Part shown: piece by piece, positions 1 through 8,048 of the stretch
Position numbering within the stretch: the stretch's first letter is position 1
Layout of the letters: each line of letters begins with the position of its first letter
NCBI GenBank assembly: GCA_023386395.1
Contig: JAEWJV010000390.1
Span: forward strand, 1 to 20,283
Source of the DNA: Bacteroidota bacterium
Lineage (GTDB): Bacteria; Bacteroidota; Bacteroidia; Chitinophagales; Chitinophagaceae
Direction of reading: 5' to 3'
Length of the DNA stretch: 20,283 bases
The notes under the pieces: generated by a model
Databases searched by the model: none
What the model was told of the DNA's origin: nothing
What the model saw: the letters and a program-made list of their open reading frames with translations, nothing else
Made by a program: the position numbers and the translations under genes

Positions 1-1872
1 GACTTCCCCTCTAATGCGCACATTCATCCTAATATATTAGTGTCATTTAATACGCTGAAAGATTCTGCTATTATCGGGGAAGAGAATTTGCGAACCAATT
101 GGGGCAATAATTCATTCTTCACTTATATCCTGCTTCCTAAAAATTATAATATAGAAAGCATGAAGAAAAGGTTCCCTGCATTTCTTGACCGGCACATGGC
201 TGGTCAATATGGACCAAATCAACCTTCAAAATTTACAAAGCTTGACCTTCAGAAATTAACAGACATTCATTTATACTCACATACAGATTTTGAAGCTGAG
301 CCAAATGGGGATATAAACCGTGTATATATTTTTTCCGCCATTGCATTATTTATATTACTGATAGCATGCATTAATTATATGAATCTTTCCACTGCACGTT
401 CTGCATTGCGTGCAAAAGAAATTGGTATAAGAAAAGTTGTCGGTGCACAAAAAAAGGAATTGGTAATGCAGTTTTTAGGCGAATCCGTTTTATTAGCATG
501 GTCAGCTATCATTATTGCATTTGTATTGTTGTACTTACTTCTGCCCTGGTTAAATAAAATATCATCACAAAACCTTTCTGCAGGTATTTTATTTAAATGG
601 CAGATTTTGGTTCCGTTGTTTTTAGCACCATTTGTGGTTGGTATTATTTCAGGCATCTATCCTGCAATATTCATGTCATCTTTCCAGCCGGTAAAAACTT
701 TAAAAGGATTGTTTAAAGTTAGTGGTACCAGCATCAGCTTTCGTAAAGTGCTTGTGGTAACGCAGTTTGCTATTTCAATTATTCTGATTATAACAACAGT
801 TGTTGTGTTTCAGCAATTGCGGTACATGCAAAACGCATCACTGGGTTATGATAAAGATCATTTAATAACGATGGCTTATAATAATCGATTGAACGATCAA
901 TACGAAGCATTCAGAAATACTTTATTACAAAATTCAAATATTAAAGCTGTAGGGCGTTCGTCCAGGATTCCTACAGGAAGATTGCTGGATGGAATGGGCG
1001 CGCAGGTACCGGGCAATGATTCTATGGTTCCGGTAAAAGCCGACATTCGTTTCCTCGCAACGGATTACGATTTTGTACCGGCTTATGGAATTGCACTGGC
1101 TGCAGGCAGAAATTTTTCGCGCAGTTATGGAACCGATACATCCAATTTTATCATTAACGAAGCAACAGTGAAAGCAATTGGATGGAAATCGAATGACGAG
1201 GCAGTAGGTAAAAACTTTAAGTATGGGCAGTTTAGCGGTCATATAATTGGTGTTGTAAAAGATTTTCATTTTGAATCATTACATGAGGCCATAACGCCTT
1301 TGGTTTTTGTTATGCCGCCGCTAAGCCAGAGTTTTTATAATACCATTTCTATAAAAATTTCGGGAAAAAATATTGCATCATCTTTAGAAACAATAAAAGA
1401 TACCTGGCAAAAATTTCTCCCTCAACTCCCCTATCAATATTCATTCTTCGATGAAAATTTTGCGAAGCTGTACGATGCTGAACATAAACAGGAAAGCATA
1501 TTCACTACGTTTGCATTCATTGCTATTTTCATTGCATGCCTTGGACTATTCGGGCTTTCTGCATTTACCATTTCGCAGCGTGTAAAAGAAATTGGTGTAC
1601 GAAAAGTGTTAGGTGCAAGCACAACGACCATCGTAAGTTTATTATCAAAAGATTTTTTAAAACTTGTTTTAATTGCCGCTGTTATTGCATTTCCTATTGC
1701 GTGGTATGCCATGCATAATTGGCTGCAGGATTTTGCTTACCGTATAAACATTCAATGGTGGGTATTCATTTTTGCTGCAATTGTTGCTGCATTAATTGCA
1801 TTAATAACGGTAGGCTTCCAGGCTATAAAGGCAGCCATGGCAAACCCGGTGCAATCATTAAGATCGGAGTAA
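1..1872 (+). CDS. ABC transporter permease, MacB/FtsX type (5' end outside window)
   Basis: This is the membrane subunit of a MacB-like ABC system, which in this family couples cytoplasmic ATP hydrolysis to work on periplasmic substrates (export or mechanotransmission). The frame is open from base 1, reading DFPSNAHIHPNILVSFNTL, so the GTG at 40 is an internal codon and the first membrane helix with the start of the first periplasmic domain is missing. The visible 623 residues show an FtsX domain (helices near residues 108-130, 165-185 and 200-225, with the motif AKEIGIRKVVGA), then a fifth helix near 250-275, a second periplasmic domain, and a second FtsX domain with VKEIGVRKVLGA and three C-terminal helices. 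The end, ANPVQSLRSE, is typical of the duplicated Bacteroidota permeases of about 790-800 residues. The ATPase is not visible. The substrate is unknown. Confidence 0.93.
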   Translation, partial: DFPSNAHIHPNILVSFNTLKDSAIIGEENLRTNWGNNSFFTYILLPKNYNIESMKKRFPAFLDRHMAGQYGPNQPSKFTKLDLQKLTDIHLYSHTDFEAEPNGDINRVYIFSAIALFILLIACINYMNLSTARSALRAKEIGIRKVVGAQKKELVMQFLGESVLLAWSAIIIAFVLLYLLLPWLNKISSQNLSAGILFKWQILVPLFLAPFVVGIISGIYPAIFMSSFQPVKTLKGLFKVSGTSISFRKVLVVTQFAISIILIITTVVVFQQLRYMQNASLGYDKDHLITMAYNNRLNDQYEAFRNTLLQNSNIKAVGRSSRIPTGRLLDGMGAQVPGNDSMVPVKADIRFLATDYDFVPAYGIALAAGRNFSRSYGTDTSNFIINEATVKAIGWKSNDEAVGKNFKYGQFSGHIIGVVKDFHFESLHEAITPLVFVMPPLSQSFYNTISIKISGKNIASSLETIKDTWQKFLPQLPYQYSFFDENFAKLYDAEHKQESIFTTFAFIAIFIACLGLFGLSAFTISQRVKEIGVRKVLGASTTTIVSLLSKDFLKLVLIAAVIAFPIAWYAMHNWLQDFAYRINIQWWVFIFAAIVAALIALITVGFQAIKAAMANPVQSLRSE

Positions 1873-2031
1873 TGATCATTCCATAGACAGTTAAGAAAAT
1901 ATTCAACCGAACACTCAATTTGCAAAGGTTGAGTATGAATATGGAGTATTGATTATTGAATATTCTAAGAATTAAATTTAAAGTCAAACCATATTGTCTC
2001 TCATTAAATGATCATCCACGTACATAAAAGA

Positions 2032-2066
2032 GCAAAGCCCTTATAATAAAATTATAAAAGCTTTGC
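2032..2066 (-). terminator. Hairpin terminator for the small-peptide cluster
   Basis: An outer 7-bp stem (GCAAAGC 2032-2038 with GCTTTGC 2060-2066) encloses a 2x2 internal loop and an inner 7-bp stem (TTATAAT 2041-2047 with ATTATAA 2051-2057) closed by a 3-base loop. Read on the minus strand it lies about 50 bases past the stop of the last small-peptide gene and is followed by TCTTTTATG, a short U-rich tract. The plus-strand side has no T run, so it is assigned to the minus strand. It is the main content of the 244-base gap 1873-2116. That gap otherwise holds only AT-rich sequence and a weak 6-bp inverted repeat (ACTCAA/TTGAGT near 1914-1935). Confidence 0.6.
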
Positions 2067-2116
2067 GTGCACGATTAAACCAAAAATTTAATCCTTATGT
2101 GAGATGTAGTTTCTGC

Positions 2117-2299
2117 TTATTTCAATAAGAAACTGGAATCTGTAGGCTGTGTAGTATCGCTCGGAGTTGTATCACTCGGTGTTGTATCATTTGCTACATA
2201 TACCTTATTATCAACAGGAAGCGTAGCATGGTTTGAACTTGCTATTGCTATACCCATTGCACTCATTACTACTGCTGCTGAAAAAAGAAATTTTTTCAT
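2117..2299 (-). CDS. Small secreted Thr/Pro/Asp-rich peptide, copy A
   Basis: No family is recognised. This 60-residue protein starts with MKKFLFSAAVVMSAMGIA, a clear Sec signal peptide (Lys-Lys, hydrophobic core, small residues before a likely cut near residue 20-21). The mature part would be about 40 residues, without cysteine and net acidic. It has a DNKVYVANDTT segment, then repeated PSDTTPSDTTQPTD steps, and ends in DSSFLLK. It is the last of three tandem paralogs on this strand, 53 bases after copy B and followed by a hairpin terminator. The start is the only ATG, preceded by an A/T-rich leader without a Shine-Dalgarno. Conservation of the reading frame and of both ends in three copies makes it a real gene. 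Function unknown. Confidence 0.8.
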   Translation of the reverse strand: MKKFLFSAAVVMSAMGIAIASSNHATLPVDNKVYVANDTTPSDTTPSDTTQPTDSSFLLK

Positions 2300-2352
2300 A
2301 TTAAATAGTTTTTTTTAAGATTAATAAAATGGAATAATAATTAGACTCAACT

Positions 2353-2535
2353 CTACCTCAATAAGAAACTGGAATCTGTAGGCTGTGTTGTGTCGCTTGG
2401 AACTGTATCTGTTGGAGTAGTATCATTTGCGATATACACCTTGTTGTCAACAGGAAGCGTAGCATGGTTTGAACTTGCTACTGCTATGCCCATTGCACTC
2501 ATTACCACTGCTGCTGAAAAAAGAAATTTTTTCAT
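2353..2535 (-). CDS. Small secreted Thr/Pro/Asp-rich peptide, copy B
   Basis: This is the middle copy of the three-gene array. It has 60 residues with the same signal peptide as copy A apart from one Ile/Val change near the cut site. The mature part differs at a few positions: YIANDTTPTDTVPSDTTQPTD replaces the corresponding stretch, and the last residue is Arg rather than Lys. The changes are conservative and keep the Pro-x-Asp spacing, which suggests purifying selection on the peptide rather than a decaying duplicate. The gap to copy C upstream is 57 bases, and the three are probably on one transcript. No enzymatic motif, no cysteine and no lipobox are seen, so it is expected to be released in the periplasm or outside. 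Function unknown. Confidence 0.8.
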   Translation of the reverse strand: MKKFLFSAAVVMSAMGIAVASSNHATLPVDNKVYIANDTTPTDTVPSDTTQPTDSSFLLR

Positions 2536-2592
2536 AGTTTAACATTAAAATTTAAATGATTAATTAATTACCGAAATCCTGTATTGACTTGC

Positions 2593-2778
2593 TTATTTCA
2601 ATAAAAAGCTGGAGTCCACAGGTTGTGTTGTATCACTCGGTGTAGTGTCGCTTGGTGTAGTATCATTTAAGATATACACTTTGTTATCAATTGGGCGCGT
2701 AGCATTATGATTTGAACTTGCTACTGCTATACCCATTGCGCTCATTACGATTGCTGCAGAAAAAAGGAACTTCTTCAT
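2593..2778 (-). CDS. Small secreted Thr/Pro/Asp-rich peptide, copy C
   Basis: This is the first gene of the array in the direction of transcription, with 61 residues. The signal peptide reads MKKFLFSAAIVMSAMGIAVA. The mature N-terminus carries one extra residue (SSNHNATRPIDNK where copies A and B read SSNHATLPVDNK), and the tail is TTPSDTTPSDTTQPVDSSFLLK-like with Val in place of Thr before the last Asp. It is the most diverged copy, mainly at the mature N-terminus and the middle. The region upstream on the minus strand is A/T-rich. No full -33/-7 match is seen, so the promoter is not assigned. Function unknown. The neighbours, an ABC permease and uvrB, give no clear clue. Confidence 0.8.
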   Translation of the reverse strand: MKKFLFSAAIVMSAMGIAVASSNHNATRPIDNKVYILNDTTPSDTTPSDTTQPVDSSFLLK

Positions 2779-2831
2779 AGTAAAAATGTTTTTTAGTTAT
2801 TAAAGTTTAGCGGGCATGTAAATACAAGTAC

Positions 2832-2860
2832 TTTGCCAGTTTTACATGAACGTATTTTTT
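2832..2860 (+). promoter_or_regulatory. Candidate distal uvrB promoter with both boxes
   Basis: TTTG at 2832-2835 (-33 box) is followed after 17 bases by TATTTTTT at 2853-2860, a 7-of-8 match to the Bacteroidota -7 box TAnnTTTG. Spacing fits the known 17-20 range. It points to uvrB and would give a leader of about 160 bases that contains both inverted repeats listed below. The region is very AT-rich, so a chance match is possible. Confidence 0.4.
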
Positions 2861-2904
2861 TAGCAGTATTAAAATAATACAGGCAAAACCATACAAAATT
2901 ATTT

Positions 2905-2928
2905 TCACTTATATGAATATATAAGTGA
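2905..2928. repeat. 10-bp palindrome with 4-base centre between the peptide genes and uvrB
   Basis: TCACTTATAT (2905-2914) and ATATAAGTGA (2919-2928) are perfect inverted arms around GAAT. It could be an operator for a dimeric regulator or an RNA hairpin in a uvrB leader. There is no U-run next to it that would make it a clear terminator. The flanking arms TTTC and GAAA extend the symmetry loosely. Confidence 0.65.
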
Positions 2929-2948
2929 TTGAAATATGGTGAATAATA

Positions 2949-2967
2949 CATGATTCATTTTATCATG
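2949..2967. repeat. Short inverted repeat upstream of uvrB
   Basis: CATGAT (2949-2954) and ATCATG (2962-2967) are perfect 6-base arms around a 7-base loop, 57 bases before uvrB. This second inverted repeat in the same control region is shorter and less certain than the one at 2905-2928. Confidence 0.4.
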
Positions 2968-3010
2968 ATATAATTAAAATAATATGAATTAAAATTCTTT
3001 TTACGTTTTA

Positions 3011-3018
3011 TAACTTAG
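3011..3018 (+). promoter_or_regulatory. uvrB: Candidate proximal -7 box of uvrB
   Basis: TAACTTAG matches TAnnTTTG at 7 of 8 positions and lies 5 bases before the uvrB ATG at 3024. If used, transcription would begin at or within a base or two of the start codon, giving a leaderless mRNA. No good -33 box is seen at the expected distance. Confidence 0.4.
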
Positions 3019-3023
3019 CGTTT

Positions 3024-5069
3024 ATGCCTTTTAAATTAGCAGCACCTTATACACCCGGCGGCGATCAGCCTGAAGCTATACGCCAGCTAACCGAAGGAAT
3101 TAATAACGGAGAGCAATATCAAACATTATTAGGGGTAACCGGAAGCGGTAAAACCTTTACCATGGCCAATGTTATTCAGAACGTTCAGCGGCCAACGCTG
3201 GTGTTGACGCATAATAAAACACTGGTGGCGCAATTATATGGAGAGTTCAAACAATTCTTTCCTGATAATGCAGTTGGATATTTTGTAAGCTATTATGACT
3301 ATTACCAGCCTGAAGCTTACATGCCTGTTAGTGATGTTTATATTGAAAAAGATTTAAGCATTAATGAAGAGCTGGATAAGCTTCGCTTACAGGCAACAAG
3401 CGAGCTGCTTACGGGCCGCAGGGATATTATTGTTGTAGCCAGCGTGAGTTGTATTTATGGTATCGGTAATCCCACCGATTTTGAAAATGGCATTGTACGC
3501 ATAGCAAAGGGGCAAACCATTTCGCGGCAGGGCTTTTTACATTCACTCGTTAACAGTTTATATAACAGAACGCAGGTTGAATTTAAACGCGGCACCTTTC
3601 GCGTTAAGGGCGACACAATTGATATTAACCTGCCTTATGTTGATTACGGTTATCGCATCACTTTCTTTGGCGATGAGATTGAAGAAATAGAAACGATTGA
3701 TGTAAACACCAACAAAAGAATGATGAAGGTGGAGAACGCAGCCATCTTTCCCGCTAACTTATACCTTGCTCCAAAAGACATGATGCAAACTATTTTATAC
3801 GAGATACAGGATGAAATGCGTTTGCAGACCGAATACTTTAAAAGTATTGGTAAATTAATAGAAGCGCAGCGTTTAAAAGAAAGAGTTGAATATGATCTGG
3901 AAATGATAAGAGAGCTTGGTTTTTGCAATGGCATTGAAAATTATTCAAGGTTTTTCGACAGAAGGCAGCCTGGCACAAGGCCTTTCTGCTTGCTGGATTA
4001 TTTCCCAAAAGACTTTCTTACCATTATTGATGAAAGCCATCAAACCATACCGCAGATTGCAGGTATGTACGGTGGCGACAGAAGCCGGAAATTAATATTG
4101 GTTGAATATGGTTTTCGCCTGCCGTCAGCTTTAGACAACAGGCCTTTGAATTTTCATGAATTTGAAAATTTAACAGACCAGACGGTTTATGTAAGCGCCA
4201 CGCCGGGCGAATATGAATTAGAGAAATGCGGCGGTGTTGTTGTTGAACAGGTGGTTAGGCCAACGGGTTTATTGGAACCGCCTATTGAAATCCGCCCATC
4301 GGTAAACCAGATAGATGATTTACTGGATGAAATTGATAAACGCGTAAAAAAAGGCGACCGTGTGCTCGTAACCACTTTAACCAAACGCATGGCGGAAGAA
4401 ATGGATAAATACCTGCAGCGTATCAACATTAAATCAAAATATATACACAGCGATGTTGACACATTGGAACGTGTTGAAATATTAAGGCAGTTGCGTTTAG
4501 GCGATATTGATGTGTTGGTTGGCGTAAACCTTTTGCGTGAAGGTCTCGACCTTCCGGAAGTTTCTTTAGTCGCTATTCTTGATGCCGATAAAGAAGGCTT
4601 TTTACGCAATGAAAGATCGCTCACGCAAACGGCCGGCCGTGCTGCCCGCAATGTTGACGGGCTGGTAATTTTCTATGCAGATACCATGACTGAAAGCATG
4701 CAGAAAACGATTGATGAAACCAACCGCAGGCGTGAAAAACAAGCCGCTTATAATATTGAACATAACATTACACCGCGAACCATTAAGAAAACAAAGGAAA
4801 ATGTATTTGCACAAACATCGGTGCTTGATATAAAAGGTTTCGATGCAAAAAATCCTTATGCCATACAGGGTGATGAAGATATTGTTACAACATCTGCTGC
4901 TGAAGAACAGGTGATTTATAAAACCATTCCACAAATGGAAAAAGCCATCAATAAGATTAAAAAAGAAATGGAGAAAGCAGCACGTGATCTCGACTTTATA
5001 GAAGCAGCAAAACTGCGTGATGAAATGTTCCGCATGCAAAAAGAACTTGAAGCAATGAAACGCCCGTAA
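3024..5069 (+). CDS. uvrB: Excinuclease ABC subunit B (UvrB)
   Basis: This is the DNA damage-verifying helicase-like subunit of nucleotide excision repair. It is loaded by UvrA, opens DNA around the lesion, and recruits UvrC for incision. Walker A is GVTGSGKT at residues 37-44. The aromatic beta-hairpin that is inserted between the strands is YYDYYQPEAYMP near 90-101. Motif II is DESH at 336-339, motif III is SATP at 391-394, and motif VI is QTAGRAARN at 535-543. The C-terminal UVR domain that binds UvrA/UvrC lies near 640-681 and contains the AAKLRDEM motif. The length of 681 residues is normal, and the ATG at 3024 gives the typical N-terminus with PGGDQPEAI. It appears monocistronic: the next gene starts 133 bases later. 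UvrB is often damage-induced, but no known operator could be named here. Confidence 0.98.
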   Translation: MPFKLAAPYTPGGDQPEAIRQLTEGINNGEQYQTLLGVTGSGKTFTMANVIQNVQRPTLVLTHNKTLVAQLYGEFKQFFPDNAVGYFVSYYDYYQPEAYMPVSDVYIEKDLSINEELDKLRLQATSELLTGRRDIIVVASVSCIYGIGNPTDFENGIVRIAKGQTISRQGFLHSLVNSLYNRTQVEFKRGTFRVKGDTIDINLPYVDYGYRITFFGDEIEEIETIDVNTNKRMMKVENAAIFPANLYLAPKDMMQTILYEIQDEMRLQTEYFKSIGKLIEAQRLKERVEYDLEMIRELGFCNGIENYSRFFDRRQPGTRPFCLLDYFPKDFLTIIDESHQTIPQIAGMYGGDRSRKLILVEYGFRLPSALDNRPLNFHEFENLTDQTVYVSATPGEYELEKCGGVVVEQVVRPTGLLEPPIEIRPSVNQIDDLLDEIDKRVKKGDRVLVTTLTKRMAEEMDKYLQRINIKSKYIHSDVDTLERVEILRQLRLGDIDVLVGVNLLREGLDLPEVSLVAILDADKEGFLRNERSLTQTAGRAARNVDGLVIFYADTMTESMQKTIDETNRRREKQAAYNIEHNITPRTIKKTKENVFAQTSVLDIKGFDAKNPYAIQGDEDIVTTSAAEEQVIYKTIPQMEKAINKIKKEMEKAARDLDFIEAAKLRDEMFRMQKELEAMKRP

Positions 5070-5202
5070 TAAATTTCTTGCTTAAAGGGAATGGAAACCG
5101 CGGCGTTCCATAAGACAATTGAAAAACAAACCTGAACGAATGAAATAGCCTTCAACAATTAATATATTCGCCGATATACTTTTCAGATCGTAATAATAAA
5201 TT

Positions 5203-6885
5203 ATGTACACGCCAAAACTTATAGGCTCTATATGCCTGTTATGTTTAATAATAACAGCATGCAATAACAAGCCTGCCTACGAAACAATCATTCGAAACGG
5301 TATTATATATGATGGCAATGGCGGCGAACCTTATAAAGCAGACATCGCTATAAATGCCGATACCATTGCATTCATTGGCGATTTAAAAAATGTTTCCGCA
5401 AAAGATGAGGTTGATGCAAATGGTAAGGCCATTGCTCCCGGTTTTATTAATATGCTTAGCTGGGCAACGGAATCTTTGATACAGGATGGCCGTTCGCAAA
5501 GTGATATCCGGCAGGGCGTAACACTTGAAGTGATGGGTGAAGGGAGCAGCATGGGCCCTTTAAATGCCACTATGAAAAAACAAATGCAGGAAGGCCAAAG
5601 CGATATAAAATATAAAGTTGAATGGAACACGCTGGGCGAATATTTAAATCACCTGGAAAAGAAAGGCATCAGTTGCAATGTAGCTTCATTTATCGGCGCC
5701 GGAACAGTGCGCACTTATATTGTGGGCGAAGATGACCGCGCTGCAACGCCTGCTGAATTAGACAGCATGCGCATGCTGGTGGCTCAGGCCATGCAGGAAG
5801 GCGCTATGGGCGTTGGTTCTTCTTTAATTTATCCGCCTGATTTTTTTGCAAGCACCAATGAATTGATTGCTTTATGCAAAGAAGCATCAAAATATGGTGG
5901 AATGTATATTTCACACATGCGCAGCGAAGGCAACAAGCTGAACGAAGCAGTAAATGAATTAATAACCATTGCAAGGGAGGCAAATATTCCTGCAGAAATA
6001 TATCACCTTAAAGCTGCCGGTAAAAACAACTGGCCTAAAATGGATAGTGTAATAAAACAGGTTGAAGCAGCCCGTGCTTCAGGGCTTAAAATAACGGCTG
6101 ATATGTACACTTATCTCGCGGGGGCAACCGGCATGACGGCAGCATTCCCGCCTTCTTTGCAGGATGGTGGCTTTGGAAAATTATGGCAGCGCCTGCACGA
6201 TCCTGTTATAAGAAAACAAATGGAGAAAGCCATGAATACCGATGCAAAGGATTGGGAGAATTTATATTATGGGGCTGGCAGTGCGGATAATGTTTTATTG
6301 CTTGGTTTTAAACAGGATTCACTTAAAAAATATACCGGCAAAACCTTAGCTGAAGTGGCTGCGCTGCGCGGCAAAACCCCAGAAGAAACGGCAATGGATT
6401 TAATTGTTGAAGACAGTACAAGAATTGGTGTTGCCTATTTTTTAATGAGTGAAGACAATGTAAAAAAGCAAATGGCTTTGCCCTGGGTAAGTTTTGGGAG
6501 TGATGAAGGTTCTTATACAAACGAAGGTGTCTTTCTTGAATCAAACGCGCATCCGAGAGCGTATGGAAATTTCATAAGGGTATTGGGCAAATATGCAAGG
6601 GATGAAAAAGTGTTAAGCTTGCAGCAGGCGGTTTACCAGCTTGCAAAATTGCCTGCCACCAATTTAAAGCTGAAGAAACGCGGAGAATTAAAAGTGGGCA
6701 ATTATGCAGACGTGGTTGTATTTGACCCGGCAACAGTTACTGACCATGCCACATATGAAAAACCGCACCAGTATGCAACAGGTGTAACAGATGTTTGGGT
6801 GAATGGCGTACAGGTTTTGAAGAATAACGAGCATACCGGTGCAACACCGGGCAGGTTTATTAAAGGGCCGGGGTATAAACAATAA
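5203..6885 (+). CDS. N-acyl-D-amino-acid deacylase-like amidohydrolase, lipoprotein, HxH motif absent
   Basis: This belongs to the amidohydrolase superfamily, closest by eye to N-acyl-D-amino-acid deacylases, which release D-amino acids from acylated forms. The N-terminus is a lipoprotein signal with lipobox ITAC ending at Cys20, so the enzyme is anchored in the envelope. The N-terminal beta-sandwich strand (IIRNGIIYDGNGG) leads to APGF at 78-81. There the family's HxH metal ligands are missing: Leu85 and Trp87 take their places. The usual bridging Cys is Glu113 in MGEG. Other likely ligands remain: His238 (SHMR), His268 (YHLK) and Asp434 (GSDEG). The C-terminal GNYADVVVFDP and DVWVNGVQVL segments are canonical. 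At 560 residues it is somewhat longer than the usual ~480-500. The next gene starts 9 bases downstream, so co-transcription is likely. A single-metal enzyme with altered substrate range is the best inference. Confidence 0.85.
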   Translation: MYTPKLIGSICLLCLIITACNNKPAYETIIRNGIIYDGNGGEPYKADIAINADTIAFIGDLKNVSAKDEVDANGKAIAPGFINMLSWATESLIQDGRSQSDIRQGVTLEVMGEGSSMGPLNATMKKQMQEGQSDIKYKVEWNTLGEYLNHLEKKGISCNVASFIGAGTVRTYIVGEDDRAATPAELDSMRMLVAQAMQEGAMGVGSSLIYPPDFFASTNELIALCKEASKYGGMYISHMRSEGNKLNEAVNELITIAREANIPAEIYHLKAAGKNNWPKMDSVIKQVEAARASGLKITADMYTYLAGATGMTAAFPPSLQDGGFGKLWQRLHDPVIRKQMEKAMNTDAKDWENLYYGAGSADNVLLLGFKQDSLKKYTGKTLAEVAALRGKTPEETAMDLIVEDSTRIGVAYFLMSEDNVKKQMALPWVSFGSDEGSYTNEGVFLESNAHPRAYGNFIRVLGKYARDEKVLSLQQAVYQLAKLPATNLKLKKRGELKVGNYADVVVFDPATVTDHATYEKPHQYATGVTDVWVNGVQVLKNNEHTGATPGRFIKGPGYKQ

Positions 6886-6894
6886 TAATATTTT

Positions 6895-7242
6895 ATGCAT
6901 ATTGAAACACTCCGTGAATATTGTCTTTCAAAGAAAGCTGTAACAGAAGATTTTCCTTTTGGCGAAACAACGCTGGTATTCAGGGTAAAGGAAAAGATAT
7001 TTTTATTGGTTGCATTAGACGCCGATCCTTTACAATTCAATGCCAAATGTGATCCGGAAAAAGCAATTGAATTACGTGAAGCATATGATGCTGTTAAACC
7101 CGGCTATCACATGAATAAAAAACATTGGAATACCATTATAATCGATGGCAGCATTCTATCAAAGCTTATAAAAGAAATGATTGATGACTCTTATAACCTC
7201 ATCGTTCAATCATTGCCTAAAAAAGTAAAGGATGATCTGTAG
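6895..7242 (+). CDS. MmcQ/YjbR family protein
   Basis: This small cytoplasmic protein (115 residues) has the MmcQ/YjbR fold, which resembles CyaY and is often described as possibly DNA-binding. The biochemical role is not established. Recognised by the N-terminal helix with EYCLSKKAVTEDFPFGETTLVFRV (segments near residues 8-31), the KIFLLVALD strand, the central CDPEKAIELREAY segment, and the GYHMNKKHWNTI motif at residues 70-80, which are the family's strongest signatures. The length is typical. It starts 9 bases after the amidohydrolase stop, so it is probably read on the same transcript. It converges with the DUF4197 gene only 4 bases away. Confidence 0.85.
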   Translation: MHIETLREYCLSKKAVTEDFPFGETTLVFRVKEKIFLLVALDADPLQFNAKCDPEKAIELREAYDAVKPGYHMNKKHWNTIIIDGSILSKLIKEMIDDSYNLIVQSLPKKVKDDL

Positions 7243-7246
7243 TATC

Positions 7247-7963
7247 TTATTTCGCTGCCTGTTTGCTCCCAAACACCGTTTTCAGTAATTCCGTAACACG
7301 GGCTGCCGGGTCCTTCCTGATCTTTTGCTCTTCCAGGCTCACTTCATAAAAAATACCATCAATAGCTTTTTGTGTTACATAAGCTGAAATATCCGTTGGG
7401 ACTTTTTTGGCAGCGAATTTATTATAGGCTGTAAACACATCGCTCCAGTATTTCGTAGCATTTACTTTACTCAAAGACTTCGCAATAACCGGGCTGAAAG
7501 CCGCGGTAAGCTGTGCAGTAGTCTTATCTTTAAAATAATTGGTAGCCGCAAAATCACCACCCTGCAAAATACCCAGTGCATCTGTAATCGTCATTTGTTT
7601 AATGGCACCGGTAAAAATGGGTGTAGCCGATTTCGCTGCATCTTCAGCAGCACGGTTCAAAGAAAGAATGGCTTTATCAACCAGGCTTCCCAGTCCAAAC
7701 TGGCGCAAAGTTTTCTCAACATTCTGCGCTTCGGGCGGCATTAAAATTTTTATGGCGGCATCTGCAAAAAAACCATCTACTGCGCTTAACTGATTGGCAC
7801 TGTTTTGTGTGCCGATGGTAAGCGCCTGTTTTAAACCGGCAACTATTTGCGATTGAGACAGATTATTATTGGCAGATGAAGGCAATGAACCGGCTACCTG
7901 TTGCAGCTCAGTACAGGAGCAAAGAAAAATAGTGGTAAAAAAAAGAAATGCTGTTTTTTTCAT
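7247..7963 (-). CDS. DUF4197 family lipoprotein
   Basis: This 238-residue envelope lipoprotein is of the DUF4197 family, found widely in Bacteroidota and Proteobacteria and without a known function. The signal peptide ends in the lipobox LCSC with Cys17 as the lipidated residue. The family pattern is clear: SQIVAGLKQALTIGTQNSANQLS near residues 38-60, a FFADAAIKILMPPEA segment, the helix-rich centre with AEDAAKSATPIFTGAIKQMTITDALGIL, the FKDKTTAQLTAAFSPVI segment, and the end with YVTQKAIDGIFYEVSLEEQKIRKDP. The gene converges with the YjbR-like gene and diverges from the glutaminyl cyclase gene. No operon partner is seen. Confidence 0.9.
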   Translation of the reverse strand: MKKTAFLFFTTIFLCSCTELQQVAGSLPSSANNNLSQSQIVAGLKQALTIGTQNSANQLSAVDGFFADAAIKILMPPEAQNVEKTLRQFGLGSLVDKAILSLNRAAEDAAKSATPIFTGAIKQMTITDALGILQGGDFAATNYFKDKTTAQLTAAFSPVIAKSLSKVNATKYWSDVFTAYNKFAAKKVPTDISAYVTQKAIDGIFYEVSLEEQKIRKDPAARVTELLKTVFGSKQAAK

Positions 7964-8048
7964 TTTACTGTTTAGTTTGAAAAAGCTTAAAATAATGCCA
8001 GTTTAAGCGAATCCCTGCTTTATTACAAATTATTAATATTTACGAATA

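Noticed and set aside
40..42. GTG as start codon of the first permease gene
   Set aside because: The frame stays open to base 1 and encodes conserved MacB periplasmic-domain sequence upstream, so the gene begins outside the window.
2117..2778. The three short repeats as a non-coding repeat array or CRISPR-like element
   Set aside because: Each unit has an intact frame, a signal peptide and conservative amino-acid changes. Units are ~180 bases with no short identical repeats and spacers.
5091..5111. Inverted repeat ATGGAA/TTCCAT after uvrB as a terminator
   Set aside because: Only a 6-bp stem with a 9-base loop and no T run after it.
4187..5158. Minus-strand ORFs of 80-154 codons opposite uvrB
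   Set aside because: They are shadows of the uvrB frame with Cys/Ser/Phe-rich low-quality sequence and no motifs.
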